Origin: an uncultured Bacteroidales bacterium
GTDB taxonomy: Bacteria > Bacteroidota > Bacteroidia > Bacteroidales > UBA932
Length of the DNA stretch: 14,462 bases
Reading direction: 5' to 3'
NCBI GenBank assembly: GCA_905235615.1
Contig: CAJOMB010000020.1
Coordinates: forward strand, 1-14,462
Shown: positions 4,983 to 12,098 of the stretch, piece after piece
How positions within the stretch are numbered: the first letter of the stretch is position 1
Layout: every line of letters starts with the position of its first letter
Position numbers and translations under genes: made by a program
Notes under the pieces: generated by a model
The model's input: only the letters and a program-made list of their open reading frames with translations
Told to the model about the DNA's origin: nothing
Database searches by the model: none

Positions 4983-5935
4983 CCCCCCCACCTTTCACTC
5001 AGTACAGCGCTACGCAACTTCGTCACTTGACCGGCGGAGCTGCCGTTTCGCCCATTCTTCCTTTTGAGAGTCCGGCAAAGGAAATCTCCCGTTTAAATGG
5101 CAACCGGGGAAGGATCTCGCTCTCGGGTGCACAAAGCAAATATTCCGTTGTCATCCGGAACGGTCAGTTCCACTTGACAGAAGACGGAGAACAGGGCACG
5201 CATATCCTGAAACCGGCTATTACAGATTTTGAGCATTGTGCCGACAGCCCGGCCAATGAGCATCTGACCATGCAAATCGCAGAACGCGTTTTTCATATTG
5301 AGACCGCAGCCAACGCCCTGTGTTTTTTTAAGAACGGGGATGCTGCGTACATTACCCGCCGTTACGACGTAGCTCCGAACGGAACAAAAATCCAGCAGGA
5401 AGACTTTGCTTCCCTCGGAGGCATCTCCAAAGAACGATTTGGCCCCGATTACAAGTACACGGCTCTAAGTTATGAGGATATCGGGCATCTCGTGCAACGA
5501 TTCATTCCAGCCTGGAGAATTGAGATGGTCAAGTATTTTGACCTGATTCTTTTCAATTTCCTATTTTCCAACGGCGATGCCCACCTGAAGAACTTTTCCG
5601 TGTTGAAAAACACGGCCGGAGACTATAAACTGGCGCCTGCGTACGATTTAATCGACACTCAGATTCACCTTCCCGGCGACAGCATCTTCGCTCTTCAAAA
5701 AGGTCTGTTTTCCGATGGACGCAGTTTTCCACTGGGTATAGGCAATAAGGACTTCCGTGCGTTTGGAATTGCACTGGGCATTCCGGAGAAAACTGTGGAA
5801 AAAGAGTTGGAGCGGTTCACTGCCGATTATCCGGACATTGCCCGCATGGTCAATGCCTCTTTCCTGTCAGATGAGTCCAGACAAAACTTCTATTCGCACT
5901 ACCACACCCGATTGGTATCCTTCCTCAGGGCATAG
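4979..5935 (+). CDS. hipT: HipT-like serine/threonine kinase toxin (HipA C-terminal domain)
   Basis: 318 residues with the HipA kinase core and no N-subdomain. Visible: the Gly-rich/autophosphorylation loop RISLSGAQSK (residues 45-54, two serines, Ser47 and Ser49, in an SxS pattern like that described for HipT); ATP-binding Lys79 in HILKP; NEHLTM at 93-98; the catalytic loop NGDAHLKN (198-205) with Asp200 and Asn205; and metal-binding Asp223 in PAYDLI. All key residues are present, so the kinase should be active. HipA phosphorylates GltX and E. coli HipT phosphorylates TrpS; the target here cannot be read from sequence. Start ATG is within the ATGA overlap with hipS. A copy of the flanking direct repeat begins three bases after the stop. 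Confidence 0.88.
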   Translation: MTPPPFTQYSATQLRHLTGGAAVSPILPFESPAKEISRLNGNRGRISLSGAQSKYSVVIRNGQFHLTEDGEQGTHILKPAITDFEHCADSPANEHLTMQIAERVFHIETAANALCFFKNGDAAYITRRYDVAPNGTKIQQEDFASLGGISKERFGPDYKYTALSYEDIGHLVQRFIPAWRIEMVKYFDLILFNFLFSNGDAHLKNFSVLKNTAGDYKLAPAYDLIDTQIHLPGDSIFALQKGLFSDGRSFPLGIGNKDFRAFGIALGIPEKTVEKELERFTADYPDIARMVNASFLSDESRQNFYSHYHTRLVSFLRA

Positions 5936-5937
5936 CA

Positions 5938-5950
5938 ATTTCCGTCACAA
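5938..5950. repeat. Right copy of the 13-base direct repeat flanking the hip cassette
   Basis: ATTTCCGTCACAA, identical to 4374-4386, starts three bases after the hipT stop. The rest of the 103-base convergent gap to 6039 shows no clear terminator. Confidence 0.6.
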
Positions 5951-6038
5951 AATGCCTGATCACATCATCTGGGCAAGACATTTCAGCCAATCAAAAGCAG
6001 GATTCGCCGGGCTACACCGTCACCATTCCCTTGGCGGG

Positions 6039-6698
6039 CTAATCTACCAGGGAACCATCGGCAGGGTCCAGGTGGTGCCAGGTGCCGTCTTCCAGCTGGA
6101 TGTACAGGCTGGGCTCTTCTTTGAACTTAAAATCCTTCACATCGTTGTACAGGCGTTCGCCGGAGAGGTTAAAGATGGAATACCCGTCCTTGTCTTTGGG
6201 GTGGAATGATCCCAGAATGAGCGCGTGACCGGGAATCACAGAGAAGACAGTGTAGCGGGCTTCCCAGATATAGGCAATATCCAGCGGATCACCGGATTGC
6301 AGGATAGGAACCAGTTTATCGTCCTCTATCTTAAACACCCCGCACCCCCGGATGAGCCACTTGGTCTTGGGATTCTCGATCCCTTTGGCCCAGTAGTATC
6401 CGTTTCCTACAACCACCAGACCTTGTGCTTCCGGGACGTAGCGATCTCCCTCAATAAAGTCTACATCGGTGTTGGGAAGGAAGACGATGGAACCTTCTTT
6501 GTTCTTGAGTTTGGGAGCGGTAACCCAGACACTGGTAGCATTGTCCCAGATAGCCGATACAACTGCCTCACTGGTCCATTTGTCTTTGGTCAGTTTGATT
6601 TCATAATTGCCGTACTTTTTCCCCAGGTTTTCGTTCTTCTGGGCAAACGCGGGAGCCGTAACGAGTACGGCCAGCAAAAGAATAGCTAAACGTTTCAT
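6039..6698 (-). CDS. Secreted protein of unknown function (operon B, second gene)
   Basis: 219 residues. A standard signal peptide (MKRLAILLLAVLVTAPAFA, cleavage before Gln20) precedes a mature domain of about 200 residues rich in short beta-type stretches with Trp, Tyr and Gly. The unit DGYSIFNLSGERLYNDVKDFKF loosely resembles a WG-repeat turn-strand, matching the protein encoded just upstream, but I cannot assign a family. No catalytic motif is apparent. ATG at 6698 is preferred to an in-frame TTG two codons earlier. It starts two bases after the stop of the WG-repeat gene (TGATTATG), so the two are almost certainly co-translated and perhaps act as partners. Confidence 0.75.
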   Translation of the reverse strand: MKRLAILLLAVLVTAPAFAQKNENLGKKYGNYEIKLTKDKWTSEAVVSAIWDNATSVWVTAPKLKNKEGSIVFLPNTDVDFIEGDRYVPEAQGLVVVGNGYYWAKGIENPKTKWLIRGCGVFKIEDDKLVPILQSGDPLDIAYIWEARYTVFSVIPGHALILGSFHPKDKDGYSIFNLSGERLYNDVKDFKFKEEPSLYIQLEDGTWHHLDPADGSLVD

Positions 6699-6700
6699 AA

Positions 6701-8665
6701 TCAATATAAATCTGAATATTCAACAATGGGTCCGGTATAGCCTTCCAGGCCCGGGTTTACATAATGATAGACTTTGCCGGAAGGCAGGGTGATGTCCATT
6801 TTCCCGATTTGCGCAAAGTGCTGATAGATAAACAACGTGGCTGTCTGCAGCAGGTCTTTGGTCCGGACCGATGCAAGTGCTTCCCGGAAAGCCGGGCCTT
6901 CCTCAATGGGTACGGGTAAATAATAGATGGGGATGGGCGAGAGATTACTGGTGAAAGGGAAAGCCCCTTTGTCGGCATCGTACGCGTGCCAGTTGATAGT
7001 CATCCCACTTCCGGACTCGGCTGCCTTCTTGAGCTGCGCTCTCAGGAAGTCCTTCGGGAAGCTCTCCATCTTCTTGTCAACGTAAGCTTCATTGTCGGCC
7101 GGACTGGCCTGGCGGGCCTCGAACTGGGCCTGTGTCTCAAACTCATCCTTCCGGTTCAGATATTCCTGGCGCTGGATGCGGGCGAGCATATAGTAATCGG
7201 TTGTATTCAGCGAGTTCAGGTATAAATACATCTGGCTACGGTCCAGGATGAGAGGCTCCAGGATGTAGCTGCCATCGGTCCAGTGCCTGGCACCCCAGCA
7301 GCCATCCTTTTTCACAAAGAACAGCTTTTTACCCACATACTCGCTACCCAGTGGACCAAATTTCAGTAAATCTGGGTCGTTGTCCACAATCTGGATGCTC
7401 TCAAACGCGGGCTCCAGTACCGTCTTCCCCTGGGGGGTGGCAAAGCCATACAGGCCGTTTTGTTCGAATACGTAACCGTCCTTGGTGAAGGTGACATCGT
7501 CGTAGAGGGCGGGCGTTTTTGTACCATCGGCAAGGAGTACAAAGTATTTGTCTTCTCCTTTCCGGCGGGCCGATACGCCATATTCATCCACATGCATGCT
7601 CTCATGCTCGAACGGGAGGATGACTTCGCCCTTGGTGTTAACCAGGCCGCATTCCCCTTCACCCATCAGGGCCCAAGCCCATTTTTTCTTGCCGAGGACC
7701 GTGCCTACATCTTTGTATTTCACGGGAATGAGTTCCTTGCCATCATCGTCGATAATGCCCGCAAGACCGTTCTTCCAAACGCAGTTCTGCGTACCGTAGA
7801 ACTGGATGCTGTCGAATTGAGGAGCGGCGACTTCTTTCAGTGTAATGGGATGCTTTTTGATTTCATCGGCCCCGGCGCGGGCCACAGCGTAGAGGCCCCA
7901 GGCGCCATCTTTCTGCAGCATAAGCTTGGATCTTTTTAGAGAGAACTCCACGTCCTCTGCCGGGAAGGGCGAAATGATGGTGGCATGTCCCTGATAGATG
8001 AAGGTGCCCAGGCCGAATTCATAGACCTGCCATTCCTGCAAGGACTGTCCCTTTTTTGTTTTTGACTGACATGTGATGGCGTAGGGCTTGTTCATATACT
8101 GATCCAGGTATATCTGGTCGAATTCCGGCTTCAGGATCCAGAACCCGGACGTGGGCTGGGGATTGTTGGACTTGGAACCGGCCACGTAGGCATTGTGCCA
8201 GATGCCCTTCTTTTGAGTTTTGGGGTCCCGGAGCACCACGCAAGTGTGATCATCGTCGCGGTTGTACTGCGTTTCAAAGGTGAGCTGCTGGGCAAAACCG
8301 TCATTGGAGTAGTAATTGTTGTCCCCGTGGCTGTGATCCATGGCGCTGGTAATGAGACTGGAGATAGCGCTGCCTAGAACGGCGGCGCCGGCTCCTATGG
8401 CCGCGCCTGTCACCGTAGAGGAAATGGACGAGGAGGAACTGCTGCTGGATCCGGATCCGTTACTCCGGTAATAGGGGCACCAGTTTTCATGCTGCCAGGG
8501 ATAGGTAATATTGCCCATGGTGATGCCGCAGTGCGGACAATGCTTTTTTCCCTGGGTGGGATTGGCCGTCGTCTGTCCAACCGCCTCTCCATGGCCAAGT
8601 CCGGCCTGGGCAAAAATGCTCACAGTGGTTAGCAGAGCAAAAAAAGAAACAAGAATTGTTTTCAT
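6701..8665 (-). CDS. Exported WG-repeat protein with an N-terminal C-C-H-C motif
   Basis: 654 residues. Signal peptide 1-20 (MKTILVSFFALLTTVSIFAQ); a compact possible zinc site with CPHC at 43-46, His59 and Cys63 (HENWCPYY); a serine run (74-83); a glycine-zipper-like hydrophobic stretch (about 86-107, TGAAIGAGAAVLGSA); then a long domain with several WG-type repeats (about 248-460), including DGAWGLYAV, NGLAGIIDDDGKELIPVKY, ECGLVNTKGEVILPFEH and NGLYGFATPQGKTVLEPAFE. A Lys/Glu/Gln-rich helix (about 485-560) and a C-terminal domain of unknown type follow. WG repeats form beta structures thought to bind ligands or proteins; no enzyme is recognisable. The start at 8665 coincides with the signal peptide, and upstream lies promoter module B. 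First gene of operon B, divergent from the kinase. Confidence 0.8.
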   Translation of the reverse strand: MKTILVSFFALLTTVSIFAQAGLGHGEAVGQTTANPTQGKKHCPHCGITMGNITYPWQHENWCPYYRSNGSGSSSSSSSSISSTVTGAAIGAGAAVLGSAISSLITSAMDHSHGDNNYYSNDGFAQQLTFETQYNRDDDHTCVVLRDPKTQKKGIWHNAYVAGSKSNNPQPTSGFWILKPEFDQIYLDQYMNKPYAITCQSKTKKGQSLQEWQVYEFGLGTFIYQGHATIISPFPAEDVEFSLKRSKLMLQKDGAWGLYAVARAGADEIKKHPITLKEVAAPQFDSIQFYGTQNCVWKNGLAGIIDDDGKELIPVKYKDVGTVLGKKKWAWALMGEGECGLVNTKGEVILPFEHESMHVDEYGVSARRKGEDKYFVLLADGTKTPALYDDVTFTKDGYVFEQNGLYGFATPQGKTVLEPAFESIQIVDNDPDLLKFGPLGSEYVGKKLFFVKKDGCWGARHWTDGSYILEPLILDRSQMYLYLNSLNTTDYYMLARIQRQEYLNRKDEFETQAQFEARQASPADNEAYVDKKMESFPKDFLRAQLKKAAESGSGMTINWHAYDADKGAFPFTSNLSPIPIYYLPVPIEEGPAFREALASVRTKDLLQTATLFIYQHFAQIGKMDITLPSGKVYHYVNPGLEGYTGPIVEYSDLY

Positions 8666-8682
8666 CGTCTTCGTGTTTTTCA

Positions 8683-8690
8683 CAAAGGTA
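8683..8690 (-). promoter_or_regulatory. Bacteroidetes -7 box of operon B
   Basis: The minus strand reads TACCTTTG, identical to the box of operon A, 17 bases before the ATG at 8665. As in copy A, no -33 motif is visible where expected and the palindrome edge lies there instead. Confidence 0.7.
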
Positions 8691-8710
8691 AACCTTCTGG
8701 GAAACTCTTT

Positions 8711-8729
8711 TGTGGCGGAATCCGCCACA
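8711..8729. promoter_or_regulatory. Perfect 19-base palindrome, putative response-regulator site (copy B)
   Basis: TGTGGCGGAATCCGCCACA: nine-base arms, perfectly symmetrical about A8720. The centre is 30 bases upstream of the operon B -7 box (about -42) and 47 bases upstream of the candidate kinase -7 box. It is therefore placed to activate operon B and possibly to autoregulate the kinase/regulator pair. Confidence 0.7.
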
Positions 8730-8766
8730 GGGGCCTGATTTGCAAGGTTTTTTCCGGAGGAAGCCG

Positions 8767-8774
8767 TATCTTTG
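8767..8774 (+). promoter_or_regulatory. Candidate -7 box of the two-component operon
   Basis: TATCTTTG fits TAnnTTTG. It ends only seven bases before the kinase ATG at 8782, so transcription would begin at or within a few bases of the start codon, giving a leaderless or near-leaderless message. Confidence 0.5.
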
Positions 8775-8781
8775 TAAAGGT

Positions 8782-11445
8782 ATGACATGCCTTGCCTTCA
8801 TCCTATCTCTGCTGCTTACAGCGCCGCGTTTTCTGAACTACAGCGCGGCGGACGGGCTGCCGTCCAATACGGTTTACGCCATAGCGCAGGGGGCCGATGG
8901 TGCCCTATGGATAGGCACCCGGAACGGCCTGGCCCGATTTGACGGCATGCACTTCCAAAGCTGGAAGGAGTACGGCCGGGTGAATGCGCTTACGGTGGAT
9001 AAGGCGGGCCGATTGTGGGTAGGGAGCACACAGGGGCTCCGGGTAAGAGATGATGGCATTGCCGGCAACATCCGAGCGCTGCACACGGACGCGGAGGGCT
9101 ATGTTTGGGCCACCGTGGGCGATACGCTGCTGCTGAAACTGTCCTACAAAGACGGTATCCGGGAGGAGGCCCGCTGCGCTTACGAGAAGCGGGATTCTGA
9201 AGGCGACTACCCCTACTATCAAATATATGAGGCGCAGGACGGAAAGCTTCGGATAGCCGGCCGCCTAGTCTCTAACCAGTATGTAGAAGACAAACAGAGC
9301 CCGCATATCACCCTCCCCTCATGGGAAGGGGTGCTGTGCATCGGAAGCTACGCCGAAACCGGCGGAAAGCTCTACGCGTTTGATGACCACACCTCCCTCC
9401 TTCATACCGTTGAGGCGGGTGCGACCATCTCCCTGGGCCGGCTTCCCATTGCCCACGCCCGGCTTTTGGCAGACCATAAAGGCCAGCTCTGGGCTGCAGG
9501 CTCCTACGGCGTGGGGCCGGTCAATACGGAAAAACCGGAAGACACGCCCGTCTATCAAACGGCCTCCACAGAACTCTACTGCCTCTTCGAGGATCGCCAG
9601 GGGAACCTCTGGGTAGGCGGCGATAACGGCCTCTCGGTCCTCTGTCCTGCCCTGCAACAGGTGCGAACACTATCGTCGGCCAACATCACGGCCCTCCTGG
9701 AAGACCATACCGGCAAAATATGGATGGGCCGGGCCGAAGACCGCGTTTCCTGCCTCTACGAAGACCGTAGCGGCACCGTGTACGTGGGCCTGTGGAACAA
9801 CACCGGCTGGGAGGTCTGGAAGGACGGCCGCAAAGCATACAAGGACCGCCTTACCGGTCCGCTCCCCAAGGAGCAGATAGAGGCTCGTTCCCTGGACGGC
9901 GCCAACTGGATCTCGGACTTTCTGGAAGACGGAGAAGGCCGTTTCTGGGTGGTCACTTGGGAAGGTGTTGGCCTCAATGAATGGGATCGCTACGCCCGAA
10001 AGAGCCTTCCGCCCCGCTGGCTCAGCCCCTTCCGCTATCCCTCCCTGCAAACCGATACCAACATTTACCTGAGTTCCCGTCTGGGCAGCCGCCTCATCGA
10101 AGATGCCAAGGGAAACCTGGTCTATGCCACCACGCAGGCCGGAATCAATGTTATAGACAAGGATACAGGACTGGTAACCAAATACTACCGGGGGAATTCC
10201 TCCATCCCGGACGATTATGTCACGGACCTCTGCCTTGCCCCGGACGGCAGTGTCTGGGCAGCCACCCGCAGCGGGCTGTGGAGCCTCTCCGGCGCGCATT
10301 TCCTGGACGGTATGCTGGTGCAGTCGGTGGAGGCCGATGCGAAAGGCCGCCTCTGGGCGGGCACGGAAGACGGCTTGTATTTCATTGACACCGATGGCAG
10401 CGTAGGCCGGGTCCCCGAAGAACTGGGATTTCCCTCGAACATCTATGGCGAGCATGTCTCCTGCCGCTTAAGGGATGGCTCTCTGGCCTTTGGCGGTTCC
10501 GTCGGCGCAGTGGCCTTCCATCCGGACAGTTTGCTGGCCCTATCGGCACAAGGAAACCTGCCGCTGGAAAAGTGGGTTCGGCACCGCTACCGCCTCAACG
10601 GCGGCGAGTGGACAGACAGGCTCTTTACGGGATTGCCGGACAATATGCGGGCCGGTCGGTATACTCTGGAAGAGCAGGCCTCCGACCTCTTTGGCCGTTG
10701 GGGTTGTGGAGGAGCCTCTGTCCGGATCCTCCGCGTGCCCCCGCCCCTTTGGCTCCGCTGGCCCTTTCTGCTGCTGTACATGCTGCTTGTTGGTGCCATC
10801 CTGTGGACGTTTGTCCGCCTTCGTGAACGTCGTCTGCTTGTGGCCGAGCTGGACAAGCGCAACCGTTTCTTCTCCATCATCTCGCACGACCTCAGAAATC
10901 CAGTCATTGGCAACAGAATGCTCGCCAGGGAGTTGCTTCGGCAGGCCGACCATCTTACACCGGAGCAGCTTAAAGAGGGCCTCCAGGCGCTCTCAGAGTC
11001 GGCCGACAAGGCCTCTTCGCTTCTGGAAAACCTGCTGCTTTGGTCCCTGGACCAGAAAGGGATGCTGAAACCGGTAAAACGGGAAGAGGACCTGACCTTG
11101 CTGACGGAGGAAGCCAGAGGCAGCATCCAGGGCGACAACGTCATCCAAGTGGACATTCCGGAGGGACTCAGCGTTCTGACCGACCGCAATATGCTGCTGA
11201 CCTGTTTAAGGAACCTGCTGGACAACGCCGTAAAAGTGACGCCTCCGGGAGGAAAAGTAATTCTGAAAGCCCGAGGACGCAGCATCGTCATAACCGACGA
11301 AGGCCCTGGGATGAAAGATGGGACCGGGGGTTGGGGGCACGGACTGGGTCTTGTGATTACCCGGGAATTATTGGAAAAGATGGGAGCCTCCCTGCAGATG
11401 GACAATCGGCCCCAAGGAGGACTGGAAATAAGAATCGACCTATGA
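8782..11445 (+). CDS. Periplasmic-propeller sensor histidine kinase
   Basis: 887 residues. Signal/anchor segment 1-16; a large periplasmic region of Reg_prop-type propeller blades (about 20-585; repeated D-x-x-G-x-L/V-W-x-G units such as GADGALWIGTRNGLARFDG, DRQGNLWVGGDNGLSVL and DAKGRLWAGTEDGLYF); a Y_Y_Y domain (about 590-650); a membrane helix (about 658-678); a HisKA domain with phosphorylated His702 in ISHDLRNP; and an HATPase domain with N-box NLLDNAVK (811-818), DEGPGM from Asp839, and GHGLGL. Related Bacteroidetes hybrid sensors (HTCS) carry REC and AraC domains on the same chain; here the chain ends after the ATPase and the regulator is a separate gene overlapping by four bases. HTCS sense glycans, but that ligand class should not be assumed. 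The start at 8782 gives the signal segment; the next Met is inside the propeller. Confidence 0.9.
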   Translation: MTCLAFILSLLLTAPRFLNYSAADGLPSNTVYAIAQGADGALWIGTRNGLARFDGMHFQSWKEYGRVNALTVDKAGRLWVGSTQGLRVRDDGIAGNIRALHTDAEGYVWATVGDTLLLKLSYKDGIREEARCAYEKRDSEGDYPYYQIYEAQDGKLRIAGRLVSNQYVEDKQSPHITLPSWEGVLCIGSYAETGGKLYAFDDHTSLLHTVEAGATISLGRLPIAHARLLADHKGQLWAAGSYGVGPVNTEKPEDTPVYQTASTELYCLFEDRQGNLWVGGDNGLSVLCPALQQVRTLSSANITALLEDHTGKIWMGRAEDRVSCLYEDRSGTVYVGLWNNTGWEVWKDGRKAYKDRLTGPLPKEQIEARSLDGANWISDFLEDGEGRFWVVTWEGVGLNEWDRYARKSLPPRWLSPFRYPSLQTDTNIYLSSRLGSRLIEDAKGNLVYATTQAGINVIDKDTGLVTKYYRGNSSIPDDYVTDLCLAPDGSVWAATRSGLWSLSGAHFLDGMLVQSVEADAKGRLWAGTEDGLYFIDTDGSVGRVPEELGFPSNIYGEHVSCRLRDGSLAFGGSVGAVAFHPDSLLALSAQGNLPLEKWVRHRYRLNGGEWTDRLFTGLPDNMRAGRYTLEEQASDLFGRWGCGGASVRILRVPPPLWLRWPFLLLYMLLVGAILWTFVRLRERRLLVAELDKRNRFFSIISHDLRNPVIGNRMLARELLRQADHLTPEQLKEGLQALSESADKASSLLENLLLWSLDQKGMLKPVKREEDLTLLTEEARGSIQGDNVIQVDIPEGLSVLTDRNMLLTCLRNLLDNAVKVTPPGGKVILKARGRSIVITDEGPGMKDGTGGWGHGLGLVITRELLEKMGASLQMDNRPQGGLEIRIDL

Positions 11446-12095
11446 TAAATGTACTGCTGATAGAAGACTCTGCCGTCTTTGTAATGGGGCTCAAATTGGC
11501 CCTTACGGCCCAAAAGGAATTTGCGTCTGTAGAATCCGTAGCCTCGCTTGGATCGGCCGTGGCCTTTCTGAACGCCCATCCCCAGACAGATGTGGCGGTT
11601 GTGGATATCACGTTGGAGTCGGACACGGACGGACTCACTCTCCTGGGTATCATCCGGGAAGCTTTTCCCGCTGTGCGCACATTGGTCCTCTCTCATTATA
11701 AGAAGCCGGCCTTTATCATGAAGGCCATTTCTTCCGGAGCATGCGCCTATCTGGCCAAAGACTCTTCTCCCGAATCCATCATGAAAGCCATAACTGATGT
11801 AGCAGCCGGTAAGTGCCTTTTCTTTGGCGAGACCCTCGATTCGGCCCGGATTATCCGGCTGTTTGGAGGGCAGGAGAACCTTGAAACCCGTAAACCCCAG
11901 GGACTTACACCCCGTGAACTGGATGTCCTTCAGCTCACCACGTCCGGTTACAGTAATGCCCAGATAGCCTCTGCATTAGAAATCTCCCTTAATACCGTTG
12001 ACAGCTACAAAGAAAGAATCAAGACCAAATTCGGTCTGGACAGCATCGTAGAGTGTGTTGCCCATGCGGTGGCCGATGGGCTCGTGAGTGTGTAG
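11442..12095 (+). CDS. NarL/LuxR-family response regulator
   Basis: 217 residues. Receiver domain (about 1-120) with acidic pocket Glu8/Asp9, phosphoacceptor Asp55 (VAVVDITLES), Ser84 at the switch position and Lys106 (YLAKDSS). A LuxR-type helix-turn-helix follows (about 153-210): LTPRELDVLQL, SNAQIASALEISLNTVDSYKERIKTKFGL. NarL-type regulators dimerise on inverted repeats when phosphorylated. The start codon overlaps the kinase stop (ATGA), so the pair is translationally coupled and is almost certainly cognate. Likely targets by position are the palindromes at 8711 and 4335; this is inference. Its stop lies three bases from the stop of the convergent feoB, with no room for a terminator between them. 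Confidence 0.92.
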   Translation: MINVLLIEDSAVFVMGLKLALTAQKEFASVESVASLGSAVAFLNAHPQTDVAVVDITLESDTDGLTLLGIIREAFPAVRTLVLSHYKKPAFIMKAISSGACAYLAKDSSPESIMKAITDVAAGKCLFFGETLDSARIIRLFGGQENLETRKPQGLTPRELDVLQLTTSGYSNAQIASALEISLNTVDSYKERIKTKFGLDSIVECVAHAVADGLVSV

Positions 12096-12098
12096 CAG

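Larger units (their letters stand above)
8663..8756 (-). repeat. Promoter module copy B (duplicated ~95-base upstream region)
   Basis: It aligns base for base, with one gap, to 4286-4380 upstream of operon A, from the start codon to CCG at 8756. It contains the TACCTTTG box, the palindrome and the CTGATTTGCAAGG block in the same order and spacing. Because the kinase gene starts at 8782 on the other strand, this copy also serves as upstream DNA for the two-component system. Confidence 0.85.

Noticed and set aside
4218..4991. 257-residue minus-strand open frame covering hipB, hipS and the operon A promoter
   Set aside because: It is antisense to the well-supported hip genes, and its C-terminal part is simply a translation of promoter module A. 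A similar false extension precedes the gene at 8665.
4662..5935. hipS and hipT as a frameshifted single hipA pseudogene
   Set aside because: Both frames are complete with clean start and stop codons overlapping as ATGA, catalytic residues are intact, and a split order of this kind is an established arrangement.
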